DNA from: DASXHZ01 sp036488085
GTDB taxonomy: Bacteria; Acidobacteriota; Thermoanaerobaculia; Gp7-AA8
Direction: 5' to 3'
Length of the DNA stretch: 64,000 nucleotides
Assembly (NCBI GenBank): GCA_036488085.1
Contig: DASXHZ010000089.1
Coordinates: 62,001 to 126,000 of the forward strand
Shown here: positions 40,719 to 47,864 of the stretch, piece by piece
Layout of the letters: each line of letters begins with the position of its first letter
How positions within the stretch are numbered: the first letter of the stretch is position 1
Notes under the pieces: model-generated
Seen by the model: the letters and a program-made list of their open reading frames with translations, nothing else
What the model was told of the DNA's origin: nothing
Databases searched by the model: none
Position numbers and translations under genes: made by a program

Positions 40719-41303
40719 TTACTCTACAGCCTTCGGTGTCGTCGTCGACGGAGCCGGCGTCGTCGGTGCCGGTGTCGTCGGGGCCTCGGGTGTCTGAGAA
40801 GCCCCGGCCGTCTTCTTGCGGCGCGAGGCAACCTTCAACCGTTTGACCTCCTCGACATGCGGCACCAGCACGGCGTTGGCCGGGTCGATCGCAAGCTGCG
40901 TCCCGATCGCGTACGCCTGTCTGCCGATGATGGCGAGACGCTGACGGCGAACGAGGTTGGCTCCCTCGAGCCCTTTCAGGAATGCGCTAGCCTGCTCGAT
41001 CACGGCGTCCCAGCGAAGCGCCTCGTCCTGTATCTGACGGACGTCACCGAGCGCGTGACCGATCGCCTGAGAAACGTTTCCGCTCACGTCCATGACGTTG
41101 ATCGAAGCATTCACGATCGGCGTCGGCTGCGTCCGAAGACGCGTCTTCAGCAGCGCACGCTGCTGCTTTGACAGCGGCGCTACTTCGTCGATCTGAGACT
41201 GTATCGACCGCAACTGCTCGATGACTGCCTCGGGGGTGAGCTTGGACGTATCCGCGGATGTCGTACCGGGGGTGGTGGTGATGATGGGAACGGTGTTACT
41301 CAT
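40719..41303 (-). CDS. Small helical protein, paralogue of the 121-588 protein
   Basis: A 194-residue protein. The start ATG 41303 follows GAGGAGG at a normal distance. It begins with a Thr/Ser-rich stretch (MSNTVPIITTTPGTTSADTS), then the shared helical domain: LTPEAVIEQLRSIQSQIDEV, KQQRALLKTRLRTQPTPIVN, VSQAIGHALGDVRQIQDEAL, GANLVRRQRLAIIGRQAYA. The Lys/Arg segment KRLKVASRRKK precedes an Ala/Pro/Thr-rich tail. Both ends look disordered. The homology to 121-588 runs through the helical part only. The following gene (39592-40665) is separated by a hairpin. Function unknown. Confidence 0.7.
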   Translation of the reverse strand: MSNTVPIITTTPGTTSADTSKLTPEAVIEQLRSIQSQIDEVAPLSKQQRALLKTRLRTQPTPIVNASINVMDVSGNVSQAIGHALGDVRQIQDEALRWDAVIEQASAFLKGLEGANLVRRQRLAIIGRQAYAIGTQLAIDPANAVLVPHVEEVKRLKVASRRKKTAGASQTPEAPTTPAPTTPAPSTTTPKAVE

Positions 41304-41660
41304 GACAAGGTCCTCCTCTAAGGTTGAGGCCGGAGGACCACGACGACTCGTCGCGACAAGTGCGAAGCGGCTCCACCGGCTGGAAGCGTCGGCTACACGC
41401 CGATCTTCCGAGTCAATGTTTCCCGAGGTGTATCCACCTCGAGTGTCCGCGGCAGGAGGAGCAAGCTCAACTCCCGCACCGGTACAGACTTGATATCCCA
41501 TCCGGGAAGCCCATACCGCCGACAGCCGCCAAAGTCTCAGGTTGTCCTACCCTTGACTTCGTAGCTCATGTATATGTCCGTTCCGGCCGCGTGTCAAGTG
41601 GGATGTGAAAAAAAATTCTCGCGCACCGCGGTTGCGGTCGGGCAACGCAGGTAAGCACCT
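41304..41660. other. Leader region before the tandem array
   Basis: This 357-base stretch upstream of the 40719-41303 gene has no supported reading frame. CTTAGAGGAGGACC near its end is the ribosome binding region of that gene. It grades into the 43-bp tandem repeats. Confidence 0.5.
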
Positions 41661-42130
41661 GATGTGTAAGGGTTTTGCGCCGCGGCGACTCGCGTGCGTC
41701 AGTGACGTGTCACGGTGTTGCGGTGCAACGCAACACGTTCGCGGGGAGGTGTAACAGTGTTGCGGCGCAACGCAACAGATGCGCGCGTGAGATGTAACGG
41801 TGTTGCGGAGCAATGCAACACGTTCGCGGGTGAGGTGAAAGGCTGATGCGCGGTGCCGCAACACGTTCGCGGACGGGCGAAACATGTTTCGCTGCTCCGC
41901 TGCATGCGCGCAGGCGACGTGAAACACCGTTGCGCGCTCGCGATGCACGCTCGCGGGTAAAGTGAAATAGTGTTTCGCGGCGGCTACGCACGTCCGCGTC
42001 CGGGATGAAACGCCGGTGCCCTCGCCGATGCACGCTCACCCACGAGACGAACGGTCTTTCGCGACGCCGACGCACTGCGCGTGGGGCCAAAACACTGCTG
42101 CTCCGCCGCGCTTCGATGCCCACGCGCTCG
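41661..42130. repeat. 43-bp degenerate minisatellite
   Basis: Roughly ten or eleven units of 42-43 bases start at about 41661, 41704, 41746, 41789, 41832, 41875, 41916, 41959, 42002 and 42044. Consensus elements are GAGGTG(A/T)AAC, GTGTTGCGGCGCAACGCAAC and a GTTCGCGGGT tail. GTTGCG-GCG-CGCAAC is an inverted motif within a unit. The period is not a multiple of three, so the array is not coding. No spacers of unrelated sequence separate the units, unlike a CRISPR array. Confidence 0.8.
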
Positions 42131-42182
42131 AGCGCGAGGAGATGGCTGGCGCGGCGGCGTTCCTGTCATTCTTTCCGCCGCG

Positions 42183-42287
42183 ATGGAGTCGAACACGTAT
42201 CACGTTCAGGCAGATTGCGACCCGGAAGCGAACGTCTGGATTGCCACCAGCGATGACGTGCCCGGATTAGCCACCGACCTGCGATAG
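42183..42287 (+). pseudogene. Truncated DUF1902 (HicB-like antitoxin) N-terminus
   Basis: A 34-residue frame: MESNTYHVQADCDPEANVW, then IATSDDVPGLATDLR. VQADCDPEANVWIATSDDVP fits the DUF1902 start (xVxAxWDPExxVWxATSDDVPGL), part of HicB-like antitoxins. The family usually needs ~70 residues, so it is cut off. The break at 42285 coincides with the end of a second remnant on the other strand. Confidence 0.65.
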
Positions 42288-42446
42288 AACACCCAACACG
42301 ACCTTGTGCCCCCGCGCCGCCGCCAAACCGCACGATGTGGCTGTTCTGGTCCATCAAGCGGAGTTGGGAGCGACGTCGCCGACGCGCAGCGGCGCAGCCG
42401 TCGCGCCGACGAGGAGGAGAGCGGAGGCGCGGAGGAAGCGATTCAT
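42285..42446 (-). pseudogene. Decayed exported peroxiredoxin/thioredoxin-like N-terminus
   Basis: ATG 42446 gives a signal-like start (MNRFLRASALLLVGATAA) and PLRVGDVAPNSA, then a stop. In a second frame LMDQNSHIVRF follows, and in the first frame RGHKVVLGVL. Together they resemble the thioredoxin/AhpC-type opening, VGDxAPxFxLxDQNGxxVRL...RGKxVVLxFY, broken by frameshifts. It ends at 42285, exactly where the DUF1902 remnant ends, so a deletion seems to have joined two 3'-truncated genes. Confidence 0.5.
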
Positions 42447-42710
42447 GTCTGGAAGTATGCCGTGGAAGCGCGGAGGAGTTTTCTCCGCCTGCGGAACGGC
42501 GCTATGAAGCGTGCAGCGCGCCGAGGCCGGCCGCTGAGTAATTCGCCGGCAAGATGACACAAGTAGTCCCAGGGTGCGGAAAGCGACTTCAACGACCTTT
42601 GTCTCGAGTTTGCCGGTACAAAGCTACGCTCACGCTCAGAACCGTGGGAATCGCAGCTCACTCTCCTCTCGGTGAAAAGCGCTCATGGAGAACTCGATGG
42701 AGGAACCGCT
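42447..42710. other. Intergenic region, nothing recognised
   Basis: Between the peroxiredoxin remnant and the stop of the TPR gene I see no frame with family-like sequence and no strong palindrome. Confidence 0.4.
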
Positions 42711-44051
42711 CTAGTTTGTGTTCGAGTGTGGTTGGGGAGGCTTGAACTCTGAGCGTGGCCTGTCCGCGTCGATGTATGAGCGAACGTACGCCAGAAGCTC
42801 TGCCGTCGCCGCACGATGTTCCACCGCCTGTCGGAGGTGTGACAGCGCCTCTGCCAAGTAGGCTCTCGTATCATTTCGCGCAAAAGCCTCGGCTGCCTCG
42901 CGGGCGACGACTTCCATCTCTTCCCACTCTTCGGAACGCAGAAGCTCTTCCGCGATATCGAGCTTCACGCGCGCGGCGTCACCATGCATCCCGAGCTTTT
43001 CGAATGCAGACGCCACGGAGCGGAACTTGTCGCTCGCATCTTCGCGCCCGCCCTCTGCTGAACGGATCGTCGCCAGCACCCACTTCATCCTGATTTCGTC
43101 CGCAGACGACCCAAGATCCATGAAGCGCTGCATTGCCTCGATCGCGAACTTCCGGCCTACGGTGAGATTCCCGAGCCGCACGTTCGTCGTTGCCAGGTTC
43201 GCCGTCATGGTCGCCATTCCGAAAACATCCTGGAGCGCTTCCATCTCCGGGCGCAACTCCGTGTAGATGGCTGCGGCTTCTCTGAGCCGCCCCTCCTCGG
43301 TGCAGATCGCCGCTTTGAGATTTCTCGCGTACGCGATCTGGCGCCGGTCGAGGAAGTCGCGGAGATACTCGATCGCGGCGTCGGCGCAGTCGTTCGCCTC
43401 CGTGTAGCGGCCCATCTTGAAGAGGACCGTGCCGCGCGTGTAGATCACCAGGCCAAGCGCGTATGTGCCCGTCGACCACAGCCGCGTGTACTTCGCGGCT
43501 CGCGCCGTGGCGTTCAGCGCCGCGTCGTAGTCACCGCACATCCGATACGCGTTTGCCCGGTTCTTCCAGATCTCGCAGCGATACTCGGCCGCGGCAGGAC
43601 GGTCCAGCTTTCGCGTAGACACTTCTGCAGCGTCGAGGATCGCGAGGGTGTCGTCCGGCGAATGATCCAAGGCCGCGACCCCGGCGTTCAGCAACCGGCG
43701 TGTCAGCATCTCGTTGGGCGCCGCGGCCTCAAGATTTTCCGCCCAGGTAACTGTGGGCAGCGTTTGCAGCGTCTCCCACACCACAGCGGCCGCCGCTTCG
43801 TGCTCTGCGCGCTGATCCAGTTCCAGCCGGAGTTTTGAAAGCCCGTCCTCCATGCCGGCCGTCTGCTCGTCGCCCGCAGCTCGCCAGGTTTCCCCGTCCC
43901 GCAAGCTCACGAGAAAGCGTTCGTTCTCCGCCATCCGACGAGCGCACTCCGAGCAGTTCGCCAAGTCGTTGGCGATGGTGTCGTCCCTCCCTGGCAGCCT
44001 GAGCCGATATACAAGGAGCTCATCGTCATCGCGATGCTTGTGGGTGGTCAT
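42711..44051 (-). CDS. TPR protein with zinc-finger-like N-terminus, coupled to an ECF sigma factor
   Basis: A 446-residue protein. MTTHKHRDDDELLVYRLRL opens it, then IANDLANCSECARRMAE (~residues 25-41). This looks like a putative zinc-finger of anti-sigma proteins (HxxxCxxC), but the His position is Asp. TPR-like helices fill residues ~100-430: LLNAGVAALDHSPDDTLAIL, AYRMCGDYDAALNATARAA, TVLFKMGRYTEANDCADAAI, AAICTEEGRLREAAAIYTEL. No membrane segment is seen. Its ATG at 44051 overlaps the sigma-factor stop (ATGA), so the pair is coupled and the protein may bind that sigma factor. Confidence 0.75.
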   Translation of the reverse strand: MTTHKHRDDDELLVYRLRLPGRDDTIANDLANCSECARRMAENERFLVSLRDGETWRAAGDEQTAGMEDGLSKLRLELDQRAEHEAAAAVVWETLQTLPTVTWAENLEAAAPNEMLTRRLLNAGVAALDHSPDDTLAILDAAEVSTRKLDRPAAAEYRCEIWKNRANAYRMCGDYDAALNATARAAKYTRLWSTGTYALGLVIYTRGTVLFKMGRYTEANDCADAAIEYLRDFLDRRQIAYARNLKAAICTEEGRLREAAAIYTELRPEMEALQDVFGMATMTANLATTNVRLGNLTVGRKFAIEAMQRFMDLGSSADEIRMKWVLATIRSAEGGREDASDKFRSVASAFEKLGMHGDAARVKLDIAEELLRSEEWEEMEVVAREAAEAFARNDTRAYLAEALSHLRQAVEHRAATAELLAYVRSYIDADRPRSEFKPPQPHSNTN

Positions 44052-44572
44052 GATCGGGTTTTGAAGCGTCGACCGGAAAAGGCGCGTCGCGCGGCGAGCA
44101 GGCACTTGGAAAGTAGATTTCTGGCGGATCCGGAGGTCAGCGCTTCGTCCGCCGCGATCTCACGAGACGTGTAGCCCTCCACGTACCGACGGCAGAGCAG
44201 ATCGCGGCAACGCTCCGGCAGCTGCCGGAGCACCGTCGCCAACTCGATACGGTCGAGGACTTCTTCAGTCGCGAGAGCGGGCTCGATTCGTGAGCGGACG
44301 ATCTCCTCGCCGCCGCGGTGCTTGCGCCAGTAATACCGCGAAGCGTTGCAGACTGCACCGACGAGCCACGCCCGCTCGTCGGCTTCGGTCCTGCCGACCC
44401 TCGCTTCCGAACGGATGAACGACACAAAGACGTCATGGATAACGGCGCAGACCTCGTCATCCGGAATCCTGAAACGCGCCGAGGCGAGATAGCTCAGCAG
44501 CTTGTAATTAGAGCGGTACGCTGCTTCGACTCGTTCGGACACGACTGGCGACGTGTGGTTCATCTCTGTCAT
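44048..44572 (-). CDS. ECF-type RNA polymerase sigma factor
   Basis: A 174-residue sigma-70 family protein. Region 2: YRSNYKLLSYLASARFRIPD, EVCAVIHDVFVSFIRSEA, then RAWLVGAVCNASRYYWRKHRG. Region 4: LRQLPERCRDLLCRRYVEGY, TSREIAADEALTSGSARNLL and SKCLLAARRAF. The start is ATG 44572 or 44563; the former is used. The DV(F) in region 2 replaces the usual DVFQ/Q-E motif, but the arrangement is clear. It directs polymerase to an unknown regulon, probably regulated by the coupled TPR protein. Transcription could also start inside the gap 44573-44841. Confidence 0.85.
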   Translation of the reverse strand: MTEMNHTSPVVSERVEAAYRSNYKLLSYLASARFRIPDDEVCAVIHDVFVSFIRSEARVGRTEADERAWLVGAVCNASRYYWRKHRGGEEIVRSRIEPALATEEVLDRIELATVLRQLPERCRDLLCRRYVEGYTSREIAADEALTSGSARNLLSKCLLAARRAFSGRRFKTRS

Positions 44573-44841
44573 CAGACCGTGGCCGGACGCAGGCGGTGGG
44601 CCGCGAAAAGTATATGCCCCGGCGCCACCATTCCGCAGTTCCGCAGCGACGCTACGTGACAACTGCCTTCCTCGCGTCATACCTCTCCTGAATCGCGAGG
44701 GCCCCCCGATCATGACGCCGGCCGCCGGACACATACCGGCTGGCCAAAAGGAGGGAGTGTGTTCGATCTTCTGCTGATTGTCCTCGAAAGCCAACTCGTG
44801 ATTCCCCACGGCTAAGACGACGACCTCGGAGCGGGTCGGCC

Positions 44842-46203
44842 TCATGCCGGCCCCTCCGTGAATCTTTCATCGGGAAATACTTCGACGCGGCGGATGTGTC
44901 GCCGGACGCGCCTCACGACATCCCGGTCGGCGGAGCGTCCCTTCACGGTTTCGCGAAGGTAGTCGAGCGCGGTCGCGGCGCTCGGACCGACGCCGGCTTT
45001 GAGGAAGAGACTGGCGAGTGAGAGCGCGATCGGTTCCGCTTCCCGCCACTTCTTCTCATCTACCAGCTCGCCGAGAAGCTCGAGCTTCACAAAGGCGGCA
45101 TCCATCGGCATCCCAAGCTCCTCGAATTCCTCCGCTGCCGCTCTGAATTCACGGACGGCATGCGTCCGTTGTCCCTGGGCCAGCGCAAGGGTCGCCCCGC
45201 ACCAACGTCCCCGCGTGACCTCCGAGGCGAGGCCGAGCTCGCGGAACTTCCGCATGGCACGTCCCAGCCAGAGACCGGCTTCGAAAGTGTCGCCGCGCCT
45301 GAGATCGCAGACGACGAGATTCATCCACAGATCGGCCAGGCGTCGATAGTCGCGCCGCGCTTCGATGGTCTTCCGGAGAGCTAGGAACATCTCACGTGCG
45401 CGATCGAGCTCGCCCCACTCCAGGGTGATGCAGGCTTTGAGAATGTCGCAATTCACGACTCCCGCGCGATCATGCTGCGCCTCGAAGAGGCTTCGGGCGC
45501 CGTGAACCGCACGATAGGCTTCCACCCACCGCTCCATCTTGAAGAGCACCGCCGCGCGGCAGTAACGCGCGTATGCGAGTTCACGCCGGCAATACCGCGC
45601 AGCGGCGAGTTCGCGCTCCGACCGTTCAAGAGCTCGAAGCGCGTCTTCGTATCTGCCGGTCATCCGGAGCGCATTCGCGCGGCCCTTCTCGGCGAGACCG
45701 CGGAGCGAATGCGCAAGCGCCGCTGGTAATCGAGCGAGACGTTCCACGGTTTCGCTCGCGAACCCGAACAAGGCCTCGGCACGTCGAGGGTTCCGATCCA
45801 AGAGAAGCAAGCCGGCATCGAGGAGCTCGCGGATCATCGCTTCGCTCGCATTCGAAACGTGCAGCAGCACGAGCGACCGCTCGAACTCGAGATCGGTCAT
45901 AGCTCCCAGAATGTCAGCCGGCTTCTCTTCTTTGCCCGATTTTCGTCTGTCGCGGCGAGCTGATGGCGCTGGTAGAAGGGAGGCCAGCCTCAGCACCTGT
46001 CGCGGCTCGAAAAGAGTCTCGCGCTCGACGGTTTCGCCCCTTATTTTCTCGAAAGCTTGGACGACGGCGTCTTCCGATCTCGCTGAGGTGAGGTGCCCAT
46101 CACGCATGAGCGCAAGATGCTGACGGCTGTATCCTGCCCGCCGCGCCACATCGCTCGGCTTCACCTTCCCGCTCCGGATTGCATATTCGAGCCGTGTCCT
46201 CAT
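44842..46203 (-). CDS. HTH-TPR regulatory protein
   Basis: A 453-residue protein. The N-terminal ~60 residues form an XRE/Cro-type helix-turn-helix: LEYAIRSGKVKPSDVARRAG, YSRQHLALMRDGHLTSAR. The rest is TPR-like: ASETVERLARLPAALAHSLR, ANALRMTGRYEDALRALERS, AAVLFKMERWVEAYRAVHGA, ACITLEWGELDRAREMFLAL. The helices resemble those of the 42711-44051 protein (AVLFKMERW versus TVLFKMGRY), so the two are probably paralogous in their TPR part. The short gene at 46200-46409 overlaps its start by ATGA. Confidence 0.8.
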   Translation of the reverse strand: MRTRLEYAIRSGKVKPSDVARRAGYSRQHLALMRDGHLTSARSEDAVVQAFEKIRGETVERETLFEPRQVLRLASLLPAPSARRDRRKSGKEEKPADILGAMTDLEFERSLVLLHVSNASEAMIRELLDAGLLLLDRNPRRAEALFGFASETVERLARLPAALAHSLRGLAEKGRANALRMTGRYEDALRALERSERELAAARYCRRELAYARYCRAAVLFKMERWVEAYRAVHGARSLFEAQHDRAGVVNCDILKACITLEWGELDRAREMFLALRKTIEARRDYRRLADLWMNLVVCDLRRGDTFEAGLWLGRAMRKFRELGLASEVTRGRWCGATLALAQGQRTHAVREFRAAAEEFEELGMPMDAAFVKLELLGELVDEKKWREAEPIALSLASLFLKAGVGPSAATALDYLRETVKGRSADRDVVRRVRRHIRRVEVFPDERFTEGPA

Positions 46204-46409
46204 GAGACAGCTCTTTCATTCCACATTGCCCGCATGCGCTCGATCACCCGGACGGCAGCGCGCGGATTGCGTTCGCCTTCTCGCCACCGCTCGTGATCGC
46301 GGTAACCCGCGAGAAACGATGCTCTATCCTGCGGGCCGAAGAGAGCCGACAAGTCCCGATAATCGAGGAGCGCGTACGTCACCGTGTCCGCAGCGGAATC
46401 GGACCTCAC
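46200..46409 (-). CDS. Small protein upstream of the HTH-TPR gene
   Basis: A 69-residue frame with GTG start, MRSDSAADTVTYALLDYRDL then SALFGPQDRASFLAGYRDH. The C-terminal part RDHERWREGERNPRAAVRV and IERMRAMWNERAVS is charged and helical. Its stop overlaps the next ATG as ATGA, which supports translation as an operon leader gene. I recognise no family and see no strong ribosome binding site. Confidence 0.45.
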   Translation of the reverse strand: MRSDSAADTVTYALLDYRDLSALFGPQDRASFLAGYRDHERWREGERNPRAAVRVIERMRAMWNERAVS

Positions 46410-46935
46410 ATAGAAGGAGTGACCGAAAGTCGCCTCTCCCTACCACCTACCTCCACCTGTCACAAATGTGACTACTCGGGCTTTTGATTGACAAGGTGCG
46501 ACGAGGATGCTTTCCTGCCGCCCTCCATCATGCAGCATGTCGGACATCTGATGGCTGGCCGGGCCACGACCCTGTTGCCGAATGCCGCGGGCTCTCACAC
46601 TCGCGATGGAGCCACGACCGCGCTCCGAGGACGTCGGAACGACTACACCTCGTCTCCGGGCGACAGCCTCCGCGCCAGCCGCCACCAATCCTCGCAACCT
46701 TCCGAAGTTGCGTCTTGGCTAATCGCCACATTGCCGGTACCCTCCGCCGCCAATTTCGCGGAAGCGAGCAAGCGCCACCGAAGAGGGCTACGAACGACCG
46801 CTGCGTCAGAAGGAATGCTGCGATCGAGAAGCAAGCAATCTCACCATTCAGGTCAAATGACAGTAGTGCTCGTTTCCACGTATCATTCTCGGCATCCAGT
46901 TTCTCGGCCCCACTTTTTTGCGACTAAGGATCGTT
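46410..46935. other. Intergenic region before the secreted-protein genes
   Basis: About 525 bases with no family-like frame on either strand. CACGTATCATTCTCGGC at 46877-46893 resembles CACGTATCATTTCGGC at 32367-32382, also just before a start, and contains TATCAT as a possible -10. AAGGA precedes the ATG at 46936. Confidence 0.45.
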
Positions 46936-47850
46936 ATGCGAATACGCACTCTGACCCGCGTCTTCTTACTCTCCACGCTCCTCATCATCCGGGGGGCATC
47001 GGGCGCCACGTCCGATGACCAGATCGTCGCATCGTTTTATCCAGACTCGCTCCTGAATGACCCCGGGCTGAAGGGCGCCTTTCCCAAGGAACAACTGCAT
47101 ACCTTCCTTCGCGCCGATCTCGACGGCACCGGTTCGGGAGATTACATCGTTGCCGCCTACTACAACGGCGGACACGATGCGCTGCGGGTTCTCCGGATGG
47201 CGCCTACCGGAGCCTCCGTTGCGGCCGACTTCAATCCGGGATACATCGGCGGTGCTCTGGCCTCCCTTTCGATCGCCGATCTCGACGGCGACGGTAAACC
47301 TGAAATCATAATGTCAATACCGGGAGGGCGTTACACGCAGGATTGGCTATTCAAATGGACGGTCGGGGCCATCAAACTCTTCGGTCCCCTCGAGTCGGAC
47401 GGCGCGGGTCGGCCCCACACGACGCTCTTTGGCCTCAATTTGCTCGACATCGATGGCGACGGGATACCCGAACTGCTCACGCCAGACGCCGACCGTTCGC
47501 GAATGGCAGTACAAGAACTGGTGAACGGCAAGTACGTCACGCGGCCTCCTCTCGTGTTCTACTATCGCCTGACGCGCGGAACCGGGCTTCCCGATGCTCT
47601 CGACACGGGAGTTACCGTCACCCCGGGCAATTACACCCTAACCATCGTCAACGGAGATTCCCACGGCCTCAACCGTTCAACCGCCGCTTACCTCGAAGTC
47701 AACGGCGTGGTCATCTTCGCGGAGAGCGCGTTCAAGAAAGCCGAACGGGTGTTGAGCGCAACCGTGGCCCTTCATGAGACGAATGAGCTGTACCTCGAGC
47801 TCCGCAGCGCCCCCGGTAGCGAAGTCACGATCGCTATAACGAAACAATAG
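46936..47850 (+). CDS. Secreted FG-GAP/VCBS-like repeat protein
   Basis: A 304-residue protein with signal peptide (MRIRTLTRVFLLSTLLIIRG). Calcium-binding-like loops ADLDGTGSGDYIV (~60), ADLDGDGKPEIIM (~122) and LDIDGDGIPELLT (~178) are the FG-GAP/VCBS hallmarks of a propeller. The last ~90 residues (VTPGNYTLTIVNGDSHGLNR, STAAYLEVNGVVIF) form a small beta domain. It lies 14 bases before the giant Ig-repeat gene, so the two are likely co-transcribed and both extracellular. Confidence 0.75.
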   Translation: MRIRTLTRVFLLSTLLIIRGASGATSDDQIVASFYPDSLLNDPGLKGAFPKEQLHTFLRADLDGTGSGDYIVAAYYNGGHDALRVLRMAPTGASVAADFNPGYIGGALASLSIADLDGDGKPEIIMSIPGGRYTQDWLFKWTVGAIKLFGPLESDGAGRPHTTLFGLNLLDIDGDGIPELLTPDADRSRMAVQELVNGKYVTRPPLVFYYRLTRGTGLPDALDTGVTVTPGNYTLTIVNGDSHGLNRSTAAYLEVNGVVIFAESAFKKAERVLSATVALHETNELYLELRSAPGSEVTIAITKQ

Positions 47851-47864
47851 AGGCCTGTTCGAAG

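Noticed and set aside
41661..42130. A CRISPR array
   Set aside because: Units follow each other directly with gradual divergence and no unrelated spacers, and no cas genes are present.
46643..46834. A small minus-strand gene of 63 codons
   Set aside because: No ribosome binding site, no recognisable motif and the composition is not gene-like.
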